Shown: positions 35,946-44,215 of the stretch, one piece after another
How the letters are laid out: each line of letters starts with the position of its first letter
How positions within the stretch are numbered: the first letter of the stretch is position 1
NCBI RefSeq assembly: GCF_003014575.1
Contig: NZ_PYGF01000002.1
Coordinates: 62,001 to 126,000, forward strand
Origin: Cecembia rubra
GTDB taxonomy: Bacteria; Bacteroidota; Bacteroidia; Cytophagales; Cyclobacteriaceae
DNA length: 64,000 nt
Reading direction: 5' to 3'
Translations under genes and position numbers: made by a program
The notes under the pieces: model-generated
Databases searched by the model: none
The model's input: the letters and a program-made list of their open reading frames with translations, nothing else
What the model was told of the DNA's origin: nothing

Positions 35946-37868
35946 ATGAATAAAAATTTTCTCCTGATCCTAGGGTTTTCTATGCTATTTGCTATACAAG
36001 CATTGGCACAGGAAAAATCCCTTGTTTACCAAAAGAAATGGCCTGAACAGGATAAGAATACAAAGTTTTATACTGTTTCAGGAGAGAGACATGGTCAGTC
36101 TTTTTTCAAAAAGCACGAATTTCCGGAAGTGGAATACGAACCGAAAAGTAAACTGACTTTTGATATTTACCATACTCCGGATGTGATGTATCATTGGTAT
36201 AGGCTTTGGGCCGAAAAATATCCGGAAATCACTGAATTGTATGAAGTGGCAAGGTCGTTTGAAGGCAGACCTATTTTGCAGATGACCATTACCAATAAAA
36301 AAACGGGAAAGCATACGGATAAGCCGGCTGCTTATTTCGAAGGGGGCAGGCATGGGGGAGAGGTGACGGCATCTGAAGCAGTTTTTTGGCTTACCAATCA
36401 TTTGCTGGAGAATTATGGTAAAGACCCTGCCATTACAAAATTAATTGACACCAAAACCATATATGTCAGGCCACAGAATAATCCTGATGGTACCAATATG
36501 TATCTTTTTTCTGAACAAAGAAACAGAAGTACAGTGAGGCCTCATGATGTGGATAGGGATGGTTTATTTGATGAAGATCCTGAAGAGGACCTTAATGGAG
36601 ATGGTGTGATTCACATGATGCGTAAGAAGGCATTAAGCCCTGAAGAAAAGGAAAAAGCAAATTATATTATAGATCCAAAAGATCCTAAGGGAAGGCTGAT
36701 GAAGCGGGTCCTGGATGGTCAGGGTGATTACCTGATGTACACTGAAGGGATTGATAATGATGGAGATGGGAGATTTAATGAAGATGGAATAGGTGGACTT
36801 GATCTTCATAGAAATTACCCTGAAAACTGGAGGCCTGACATTGGGGGGGATGCCACAGGAAGAGGATTTACACAATTCGGAGCTGGTGAATACCCATTAA
36901 GTGAAATTGAAACCCGATCCACTTTTCTTTGGCTGATGAGCCACCCTAATATTTCTGTGGTCAACTCATTGGATACACGCGTGCCTATGCATTTAAGGCC
37001 TCCTTCCACCTCATCCTCTGCAGAATCAATGTTTTTGAAGGACAGATTGTTGTATGAATATTACGACAGTTTGGGAATGACCATAACAGGCTATCCTTGG
37101 GCAGGAGATGTATATGAGACTTATAGCACAAGAGGTGGAACCAATAGATTGACAGGAGATCCTCTTAAGCCCAATCCTTTGTTCGGTCATGGGCCTGATT
37201 TCGGATATTTTTATTATGGAGCTATTTGGTATGGGGACGAACTTTGGAACAACGGTGCCATGAAAGATTATGATGGAGATGGAGTTTTGGATGATTATGA
37301 TGGACTTATGTGGGATGATGAAGAAAATGGTTCCAAAGGATTTAAACCTTGGGAAAAATTTGATCATCCCCAGTTGGGGGAAGTTGAAATTGGGGGATTC
37401 CATCCCAAGTTTTTTTCTCAAAATGGTCCTCCTTGGCAATTGGAAAGTTGGATAAGAAAGCAATCATTATTTAATCTTGCCATGGCTTTTGATTTACCAC
37501 AAATTGAAATCAAGGACATCAATATACAAAAGTATGGGGATGAGTATGAGGTTAAAGTTACTTGGGCAAATACCGGCAAACTACCAGTGGCGCTCGATCA
37601 AGCCAAAAGGGTTAAAATTGTGGAGGAAGACAGGTTGATCCTCGAATTCGACAAAGAATTGACAAAAGGTTTTGAAAATGCTAAAGTCATCATTACAACT
37701 CCTCAAACTTATGATAAAACTATATATGCTGGATATACTGAAGCTGGGGAGAGCAAAGAAGCTTTATTCAAAGTAAAAGTAAATCAAATTGAACCAGTGA
37801 AGGCAAAATTGAGGTTGCTTTCTACCAGAGGGGGATATTTGGAAAGGGAAATTACATTGGGTAAATAA
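35946..37868 (+). CDS. Secreted M14-family zinc carboxypeptidase
   Basis: A 640-residue exported peptidase: signal peptide MNKNFLLILGFSMLFAIQALA, then an M14 domain. Zinc ligands His136 and Glu139 are in GGRHGGEVTASE; PQNNPDG near 177 and LDLHRNYP (286-292) fit substrate binding; EVEIGG near 479-484 holds the candidate catalytic Glu. The position of the usual third zinc His appears as Asp343 (SLDTRVPMHLRPP). Three Asp-rich, calcium-loop-like stretches occur: DRDGLFDED (about 203), DNDGDGRFNED (about 270) and DYDGDGVLDDYDG (441-453). A beta domain ends the chain. Followed by a terminator and an S9 peptidase gene; both should degrade external protein. Confidence 0.88.
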   Translation: MNKNFLLILGFSMLFAIQALAQEKSLVYQKKWPEQDKNTKFYTVSGERHGQSFFKKHEFPEVEYEPKSKLTFDIYHTPDVMYHWYRLWAEKYPEITELYEVARSFEGRPILQMTITNKKTGKHTDKPAAYFEGGRHGGEVTASEAVFWLTNHLLENYGKDPAITKLIDTKTIYVRPQNNPDGTNMYLFSEQRNRSTVRPHDVDRDGLFDEDPEEDLNGDGVIHMMRKKALSPEEKEKANYIIDPKDPKGRLMKRVLDGQGDYLMYTEGIDNDGDGRFNEDGIGGLDLHRNYPENWRPDIGGDATGRGFTQFGAGEYPLSEIETRSTFLWLMSHPNISVVNSLDTRVPMHLRPPSTSSSAESMFLKDRLLYEYYDSLGMTITGYPWAGDVYETYSTRGGTNRLTGDPLKPNPLFGHGPDFGYFYYGAIWYGDELWNNGAMKDYDGDGVLDDYDGLMWDDEENGSKGFKPWEKFDHPQLGEVEIGGFHPKFFSQNGPPWQLESWIRKQSLFNLAMAFDLPQIEIKDINIQKYGDEYEVKVTWANTGKLPVALDQAKRVKIVEEDRLILEFDKELTKGFENAKVIITTPQTYDKTIYAGYTEAGESKEALFKVKVNQIEPVKAKLRLLSTRGGYLEREITLGK

Positions 37869-37889
37869 ATTAAACCTTTTTTAAATATG

Positions 37890-37925
37890 AGCCGCAGTAA
37901 GTTAAACCAATTACTGCGGCTTTTA
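37890..37925 (+). terminator. Terminator after the M14 peptidase gene
   Basis: Arms AGCCGCAGTAA and TTACTGCGGCT around a 10-base loop, followed by a short T-run, 22 bases after the stop. Confidence 0.9.
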
Positions 37926-38017
37926 CATTTTATATAATTAATTACCCGCTGGCATAAAAGTGGCCTGTAATAAAAAGAGGCAATCTTTAATTTGTATAAG
38001 AACAATAAATTGAATCT

Positions 38018-40855
38018 ATGAGAAGTGAAATTTTAAGATATACTTTGTTGCTGGTATTGTTAATTTTTACCGGTAAACTTGAAGCCCAACAAAAACGATC
38101 CCTTACACATGCAGATTATGATTTGTGGGAGACTTTGAATGGTGATAAAATTTCAGGTGATGGAAATTGGGTAGGATTTGAAATAAATCCCCAGGATGGA
38201 GACGGTAGGTTGGAGTTGGTAGCCCATGGGAATGCACAACACAGAATCGTCATTCCAAGAGGGAACAGATGGACTTTTTCAAATGACAGTAAATATGGAG
38301 TTGGGAGAATTAGTCCCGAGCATGAATCAGTCAGGCATTTAAAACTAAAAAAGACAAAGGCTGATGACATGCCCAAGGATAGCTTATTTGTTGTTCTTTT
38401 AGAAAATGGAGCCATTGAAAAATACGCAAGAGTCAAATCTTATGCAATACCAGAAAAATCCGGTAATTGGTTGGCCATTCATTTTGAAAAAGAGCTTCCC
38501 GAAAAAGAAACAAAAAAAGGAGAGAGAGACTCAACGGCAGTAGAAGCACCAAAACCTAAGCCTACAAAAACGGATGGAACGAAGTTGATTGTAAGAAGCT
38601 TTGATGGGAGCAAACAATTTGAGTATAACAGGGTAAAAGAATATGGGTTTTCAGAAAATGGATCACATCTTTTTTATGTAAAGGCCAGTGAAGACACTTT
38701 AAAGAATACTGGAATCTTTTTACTGGACCTGAACACGGGGATTTCCAAGATCATAGATGTACGAAAAACGGAATACATTAATCCTGCATTTTCGGAATCT
38801 GCAAAATTTTTGGCTTATCTGAGCACTGAAGATTCAGCAAAGGCGAAAAAACCTTATTATGACTTGTACCTTTATGATATCCTAAAAGAACAAAATCAAA
38901 AAATAGCTTCCAAAGGGACACTTGGAGTTCCTGGAATGGTAAGTAAAAATGCAAGGCTTTCTTTTTCACAAGATGACAGCAAATTGTTCTTTGGTACTTC
39001 TTCTGATTATCAGAGTTATACCTATGAAGAGGATACGACCATCTTGGATGAGGATAGGGTGAAATTGGATATCTGGGGTTGGCAAGATGCTGAAATACAA
39101 CCCATGCAGCTAAGGAATAAAAGCAGAGATGAAAAAAAATCCTTCTTGGCCAGTTACCATATGAAAAGTAAGAGGATTATTTCTCTGGCAGATGAAAAGG
39201 TTCCTCAGATCAACTTGGACCGAAAGAGAAAACTGAAATATGCATTGGGTTTCGATGATAGTCCTTATAGGAGGAATTATAGTTGGGATATTCAAATTGG
39301 AAGAGATGTTTATTTGATTGATTTGGAAACAGGAACACGAACTTTGGTAAGGAAAGATGTGCCTGGAAACCCCCAACTCTCTCCTGCTGGGAAGTATATT
39401 TATTGGTATGACGGTAGAGATAGCTCTTGGGTAAGCTATGAAGTTCAGACAAAGGTGACCAAAAATTTAACCAAAGGTCTGGAAGTCAATTTTTATGATG
39501 AACTTCATGACTCCCCTTCACTCCCGGGAAGCTATGGATCGGCAGGATGGCTCAAAGATGATACGGCATTTTTGGTTTATGACAAATATGATGTTTGGCG
39601 GATAGATCCCACTGGTAAAACAAATCCAATTAATCTGACCCAAGGAGAAGGTAGGAAGCAAAACCTGGTTTACAGGAGAGAGCGATTAGACCCTCAAGAG
39701 GAAAGTATTGATCCTTCACAGCCCTTAGTAATTTCAGTGTTTCACGAAGTGGATAAAAAAAGTGGTTATGCAGTTTCAGATTATTTAGGGAAAGTCAAAC
39801 CAAGGAACTTAGTCTTTACTGACCATCGTTATTTGGGACTATCAAAGGCAGAAAATTCAGATAAGATCATACTTAGAAGATCCACCTATCAGGAATTTCC
39901 AGATGTCTATGCCGGAGACTTAGGTATGCAGGATTTCACTAGGCTTTCTATAGCCAATCCTCAACAGAAGGACATTAAATGGGGAGCAGTAGAATTGGTC
40001 AATTACCTGGCCAATGATGGAACACCACTCCAAGGATTATTGTTTAAGCCTGAGAATTTTGACCCAAATACCAAATACCCTATGATGGTGTATTTTTATG
40101 AAAGGAATTCAGATGGCCTACATTCATATAGGGCCCCTGCTCCAAGTGCTTCAACAATCAACATTCCTTATTTTGTTTCCAATGATTATCTGGTATTTGT
40201 TCCGGATATTAAGTATGATCTGGGTTTACCTGGGCCAAGTGCATACAACTGTATAATTCCTGGGGTGCAAGCTTTGGTTGCCAGAGGTTTTGTAGATACA
40301 GAGAATATGGCCATTCAAGGACAGAGTTGGGGAGGATATCAGGTTGCCTATCTGATTACCCGGACCAATATGTTTAAAGCTGCAGGTGCAGGCGCACCCG
40401 TAGTCAATATGACCTCGGCTTATGGAGGTATCCGCTGGGGTACTGGAATGAGCCGTATGTTCCAATATGAGCAGACCCAATCCCGAATTGGTGGTACGCT
40501 TTGGGAAAAGCCTTTGTATTACATTGAAAATTCTCCATTGTTTTTCATGGACAGGGTAAATACACCGGTATTGATCATGCATAATGATGAGGATGGGGCT
40601 GTGCCATGGTATCAGGGCATAGAAATGTTTATGGCTTTGAAAAGGTTGAATAAACCTGCTTGGTTGCTTCAATACAATGGTGAGGACCATAATCTCCGGT
40701 TAAGGAAAAACCGAAAAGACCTCTCGATTAGGCTGTCTCAATTCTTTGACCATTACCTTAAAGGTGCTCCGGCACCATTATGGATGACAGAAGGCCTGCC
40801 TGCTGTGGAAAAAGGAAGAACGCTTAAATACGAGTTGGAAGCCGCTGACAATTGA
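38018..40855 (+). CDS. Secreted S9-family (prolyl oligopeptidase-type) peptidase
   Basis: A 945-residue exported serine peptidase. A signal peptide (LLLVLLIFTGKLEA) precedes a long beta-propeller domain with repeated strand pairs (about 30-640), then an alpha/beta-hydrolase domain. The catalytic triad is Ser770 in GQSWGGYQ, Asp859 in HNDEDGAVPW and His891 in NGEDHNLRLR. The family cleaves peptides, often after proline or as dipeptidyl peptidases; the exact cleavage rule cannot be read. Its length is larger than DPP4-type members because of the long propeller. It has its own terminator and lies next to an M14 peptidase gene. Confidence 0.92.
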   Translation: MRSEILRYTLLLVLLIFTGKLEAQQKRSLTHADYDLWETLNGDKISGDGNWVGFEINPQDGDGRLELVAHGNAQHRIVIPRGNRWTFSNDSKYGVGRISPEHESVRHLKLKKTKADDMPKDSLFVVLLENGAIEKYARVKSYAIPEKSGNWLAIHFEKELPEKETKKGERDSTAVEAPKPKPTKTDGTKLIVRSFDGSKQFEYNRVKEYGFSENGSHLFYVKASEDTLKNTGIFLLDLNTGISKIIDVRKTEYINPAFSESAKFLAYLSTEDSAKAKKPYYDLYLYDILKEQNQKIASKGTLGVPGMVSKNARLSFSQDDSKLFFGTSSDYQSYTYEEDTTILDEDRVKLDIWGWQDAEIQPMQLRNKSRDEKKSFLASYHMKSKRIISLADEKVPQINLDRKRKLKYALGFDDSPYRRNYSWDIQIGRDVYLIDLETGTRTLVRKDVPGNPQLSPAGKYIYWYDGRDSSWVSYEVQTKVTKNLTKGLEVNFYDELHDSPSLPGSYGSAGWLKDDTAFLVYDKYDVWRIDPTGKTNPINLTQGEGRKQNLVYRRERLDPQEESIDPSQPLVISVFHEVDKKSGYAVSDYLGKVKPRNLVFTDHRYLGLSKAENSDKIILRRSTYQEFPDVYAGDLGMQDFTRLSIANPQQKDIKWGAVELVNYLANDGTPLQGLLFKPENFDPNTKYPMMVYFYERNSDGLHSYRAPAPSASTINIPYFVSNDYLVFVPDIKYDLGLPGPSAYNCIIPGVQALVARGFVDTENMAIQGQSWGGYQVAYLITRTNMFKAAGAGAPVVNMTSAYGGIRWGTGMSRMFQYEQTQSRIGGTLWEKPLYYIENSPLFFMDRVNTPVLIMHNDEDGAVPWYQGIEMFMALKRLNKPAWLLQYNGEDHNLRLRKNRKDLSIRLSQFFDHYLKGAPAPLWMTEGLPAVEKGRTLKYELEAADN

Positions 40856-40866
40856 TTATTCATAAA

Positions 40867-40893
40867 AAAATCCCGGGTTTGCCGGGATTTTTT
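40867..40893 (+). terminator. Terminator after the S9 peptidase gene
   Basis: Arms AAAATCCCGG and CCGGGATTTT around GTTTG, with a T-run, 12 bases after the stop. Confidence 0.9.
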
Positions 40894-41049
40894 ATTTTTA
40901 CGTGCAAAACCAATTCTGTTCAAATAAAGAACTATGCTGGAATATAATTTTTTCAAAACTATGGCTGATTTCGGCAAGTACTTTCAATTGAACCTTGGAA
41001 AGCTATCATAGCCCTCTCTAAAAGAAATGGATTTCAAATTCTTTATCCA

Positions 41050-41862
41050 TTAATCTACTTTTGCCAGTTCAAACCTAGCTAAAGGAGCCATTTTTGCCCG
41101 GTTTAGGCTCAATAGCTCATCGACAACATTGTAATTATCAGCTATCTTCAAAACCTCCATGAATTCTTGCTCCGTAGTCATATCGGGGCAGGCCATAAGT
41201 GTGCTGCCGGCCTGTCCAAATTTTATCCTATCTCCTTCCATTAGTTCATATTGTCCAAAGAAATTATTGCAAGTATTTTTACCTGAAAACATACCTGTTT
41301 CCATATCAAATTCAATAAAACCTTCACTTTGACCTTCTTTTTTCTCAACAGGTTTTCCCCTAAGTTCGATCAGTACCCATTTTTTATTCTCTAGTCTGAA
41401 ATCTACCGGATTTTTTTGAAGTCTGTACATATTTGCAAGTTCTCCTGTAATCCGGTTACCTTCCTGGTCTAAATGGAAAATTACATTTTCACCAACCTGA
41501 TACATCTGGGTTGTTCCTTCTTTGCCCATTAAGGTGACATAGCTTCCGGTTTCATCCCATTCGAAATTTCCTTCATCAAAAAAAGAATTTTCATTCTTCC
41601 CAAGATATTTAAGGGATCTTTTGAAAGTACTATTTCTTTTTAGAGTAATGGTAGTTTCGATACCTTCACAATCAGCACAGGGTGTAATCCCTTTGTATAC
41701 TCCATACCAATCAAGACTGTTTCGGCTGTTGTCGGCTAAGGTCTGGTTGTTTGCAATTGACCCTTCTGTCACTTCCGATTCATGGATCCCTTTCGGCGGG
41801 GAACAAGCAAGGATGGCAACTGAAAATAATGTTACCATCAGAATTAACTGTGATTTTTTCAT
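41050..41862 (-). CDS. Lipoprotein with NlpE-like and META/HslJ domains
   Basis: A 270-residue lipoprotein: MKKSQLILMVTLFSVAILAC gives a lipobox with Cys20. Residues about 50-150 match the NlpE N-terminal fold, with the CxxC motif in YKGITPCADCEGIETTITL and a following YLGKNENSFFDEGNFEWDE region. Residues about 155-270 form a META/HslJ domain (WVLIELRGKPV, SGKNTCNNFFGQYEL, LMACPDMTTEQEFMEVLK). NlpE senses envelope stress in E. coli; HslJ is a heat-shock protein. The two are fused here. Probably a periplasmic stress or sensing protein. Alone between convergent peptidase and fhs genes. Confidence 0.85.
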   Translation of the reverse strand: MKKSQLILMVTLFSVAILACSPPKGIHESEVTEGSIANNQTLADNSRNSLDWYGVYKGITPCADCEGIETTITLKRNSTFKRSLKYLGKNENSFFDEGNFEWDETGSYVTLMGKEGTTQMYQVGENVIFHLDQEGNRITGELANMYRLQKNPVDFRLENKKWVLIELRGKPVEKKEGQSEGFIEFDMETGMFSGKNTCNNFFGQYELMEGDRIKFGQAGSTLMACPDMTTEQEFMEVLKIADNYNVVDELLSLNRAKMAPLARFELAKVD

Positions 41863-42013
41863 TAGATGGAATTAAAAATATGATTATCAATAAAAGAGCT
41901 TTCCAGTTTCAGTTGAAAAGCGTCTTCAAATAATCATAAAATCCCTGAATTTCCTAATTATTTTTTTATTGGATTTGCGAATTAATTGATTGAAATTGAA
42001 AGTTATGGTGGCT

Positions 42014-43687
42014 TTAAAACAGTCCAGTTATATTTCCCTCTGCATCTATGTCAATATTTTCAGCAGCAGGCTTAGCCGGTAATCCAGGCATTCTCATGAT
42101 AGTTCCCGCAATAGGTACAATAAATCCGGCCCCAGCCGCAATGTCAAATTCCCTGATTTTTATAGTGAAGCCGGAAGGTCTATTGATCAGTGTTGGTTCA
42201 TCTGAAAGGGAATATTGAGTTTTGGCAATACAAACAGGTATTTTGTCCAGTCCAATTTTTTTAAACAATTTAAGTTGTTGTTTGGCTTTTAAGGAATATT
42301 CAATTTCACCTGCACCATATATTTTCCTTGCTATAGTTTCTATTTTTTGTTCTATTCCCCAATCAAAATCATATAATGGTGTATAATTGCTCATTCCAGA
42401 TTCTGCCGCCTCTTTTACTGTATGGGCAAATTCTATTGCTCCTTCACCACCTTTTTCCCAGGCCTCACAGAGGGCAACTTTGACTCCTAATGAATGGCAA
42501 AAAGTTCTGACTGCTTCAATCTCTTGCTCAGAATCCGAAGCAAATTTGTTGATGGCTACAACAGGAACAAGCATGAAATGTTTCATGTTTTCAATGTGCT
42601 TTTCCAAATTGGGGAGACCTGCTCTAACAGCCTCTGGATTGGCTATTTTGAGCTCATCAAAAGGAATACCTGCATGGCTTTTCAAAGCTCTGATAGTGGC
42701 TACAATTACGGCCACATTAGGCTTGAGTTTTCCATATTGGCATTTGAGGTCAAGGAATTTTTCTCCTCCCAAGTCTGAGGCAAAACCTGCTTCTGTGACT
42801 ACATAGTCAGCCAATGTGAGTCCCATTTTAGTTGCAATAATGGAGTTGGATCCCTGGGCGATATTGGCGAATGGACCTCCATGAATAATGGCAGGGTTTC
42901 CTTCTATCGTCTGAACAAGGTTAGGCATGATGGCGTGTTTGAGTAATGCAGCCATTGCTCCTTGTGCTTTCAATTGATGGGCTCTGACCGGCTCATCCTG
43001 AAAAGTAAATCCGACGATTATATTGCCCAGTTTTTCCTTTAAGTCCATTAAGTCTTTGGATAGACAGAGTGCAGCCATAACCTCAGATGCAGCAGTGATA
43101 TCAAAGCCGGATTCTCTTGGAATACCTTGAGCCGCCCCCCCAAGACCAATCACTACATCCCTCAATGCCCTTTCATTCATATCCATCACTCTTTTCCATA
43201 CTATTTTTCTCGGGTCTATATTAAGGGTGTTCTTCTGATTATGTATATGATTGTCCAAAAGAGCGGCTAATAAATTATGGGCCTTTTCAATGGCCGCGAA
43301 ATCACCCGTAAAGTGGAGGTTGATGGATTCCATTGGAAGTACCTGGGCATAGCCTCCTCCAGCGGCACCACCTTTCATGCCAAATACAGGACCTAAGGAT
43401 GGTTCCCTAATTACTACTGCTGTTTTAACCCCAATTTTGTTCAATCCTTCAGCAAGCCCTATACTTGCCGTGGTCTTGCCTTCCCCAGATTTGGTAGGGG
43501 TAATTGCCGTAACTAGTATAAGTTTCTTTCCCTTGATTTTTTCTTCATCGATTAATTTTAAAGGAAGCTTTGCGACATATTTCCCATAGGGTCTTATATC
43601 TTCTTCGGAGATGCCAAGTTTTTCAGCTATTTGAGCAATAGGACGCATTTTAGATGCCCTGGCAATTTCTTGATCACTTAGATGCAT
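42014..43687 (-). CDS. fhs: Formate--tetrahydrofolate ligase
   Basis: A 557-residue cytoplasmic enzyme making 10-formyl-THF from formate, THF and ATP. The P-loop is in TAITPTKSGEGKTTASIGL; further signatures are EPSLGPVFGMKGGAAGGGYAQ, LHFTGDFAAIEKAHNLLAAL, ITAASEVMAALCL, GPFANIAQGSNSI, AGFASDLGGEKF and the closing GTIMRMPGLP. The ATG at 43687 (MHLSDQEI) gives the normal family length; the 16 residues before it are not family-like. Single gene, divergent from the blaI operon. Confidence 0.95.
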   Translation of the reverse strand: MHLSDQEIARASKMRPIAQIAEKLGISEEDIRPYGKYVAKLPLKLIDEEKIKGKKLILVTAITPTKSGEGKTTASIGLAEGLNKIGVKTAVVIREPSLGPVFGMKGGAAGGGYAQVLPMESINLHFTGDFAAIEKAHNLLAALLDNHIHNQKNTLNIDPRKIVWKRVMDMNERALRDVVIGLGGAAQGIPRESGFDITAASEVMAALCLSKDLMDLKEKLGNIIVGFTFQDEPVRAHQLKAQGAMAALLKHAIMPNLVQTIEGNPAIIHGGPFANIAQGSNSIIATKMGLTLADYVVTEAGFASDLGGEKFLDLKCQYGKLKPNVAVIVATIRALKSHAGIPFDELKIANPEAVRAGLPNLEKHIENMKHFMLVPVVAINKFASDSEQEIEAVRTFCHSLGVKVALCEAWEKGGEGAIEFAHTVKEAAESGMSNYTPLYDFDWGIEQKIETIARKIYGAGEIEYSLKAKQQLKLFKKIGLDKIPVCIAKTQYSLSDEPTLINRPSGFTIKIREFDIAAGAGFIVPIAGTIMRMPGLPAKPAAENIDIDAEGNITGLF

Positions 43688-43786
43688 GTTAGTTTTTTTT
43701 GGGTTAGGCGAAAATAGAAAAGAAATCAGCTCCAAAACCTGACTTTTGACAGGGTATTGGATGATTAAGATTTTTTAACTTAAAGT

Positions 43787-43840
43787 TTTGGTTAGAAAAT
43801 TATTTATTCTACATTTGTAGAATAAATTCTATAATAGTAG
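43787..43840 (+). promoter_or_regulatory. Promoter with overlapping BlaI-type operator
   Basis: TTTG (43787-43790) and TACATTTG (43810-43817) are 19 bases apart, an ideal -33/-7 pair. The -7 element lies inside a perfect palindrome, ATTTATTCTACA-TT-TGTAGAATAAAT (43802-43827), whose core TACAnnTGTA is the BlaI/MecI operator motif. A second weaker pair, TTCTAT and GTAGAA, follows immediately before the ATG. A bound BlaI dimer would cover the -7 box. Confidence 0.8.
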
Positions 43841-43843
43841 AAA

Positions 43844-44215
43844 ATGAACCTATCAGCAACAGAAGAACAGCTCATGAATTTTATTTGGGAAAAGGAGACT
43901 GCATTTATGAAGGATATTTTGGAGGCTTATCCTGAGCCCAAACCTGCTCCGACCACAATTGCCACTTTATTGAAGCGATTGACGGATAAGGGGGCTTTGG
44001 GCTTTAAAACATTTGGGAATTCACGGGAGTACTTTCCATTGTATTCCAAATCTGAGTATTTTTCAGGTAAGGTAAACAACTTGATCAAGAACTTTTTTAA
44101 TGATTCGCCTTCACAGTTTGCTTCTTTTTTTACAAAAGAAACCAATTTGAATCAGGAGCAATTGGAGTCGCTAAAATCCATTATTGAAGATCAAATTAAA
44201 TCCAAGAAGCCATGA
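43844..44215 (+). CDS. BlaI/MecI/CopY-family repressor
   Basis: A 123-residue winged-helix repressor. MNLSATEEQLMNFIWEKE and KPAPTTIATLLKRLTDKGALGF are the DNA-binding helices and wing; the C-terminal part (LIKNFFNDSPSQFASFF) forms the dimer and is the site where M56 partners trigger cleavage. It controls its own operon, as shown by a palindromic operator over the promoter. It overlaps the M56 gene by 4 bases. A role in beta-lactam resistance is not implied: no beta-lactamase or PBP gene is nearby. Confidence 0.93.
   Translation: MNLSATEEQLMNFIWEKETAFMKDILEAYPEPKPAPTTIATLLKRLTDKGALGFKTFGNSREYFPLYSKSEYFSGKVNNLIKNFFNDSPSQFASFFTKETNLNQEQLESLKSIIEDQIKSKKP

Noticed and set aside
40226-40690. 154-codon lower-strand ORF
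   Set aside because: Antisense shadow of the S9 peptidase catalytic domain; no family pattern.
42387-42806. 139-codon upper-strand ORF in fhs
   Set aside because: Antisense shadow of a clear fhs frame; low-complexity translation.
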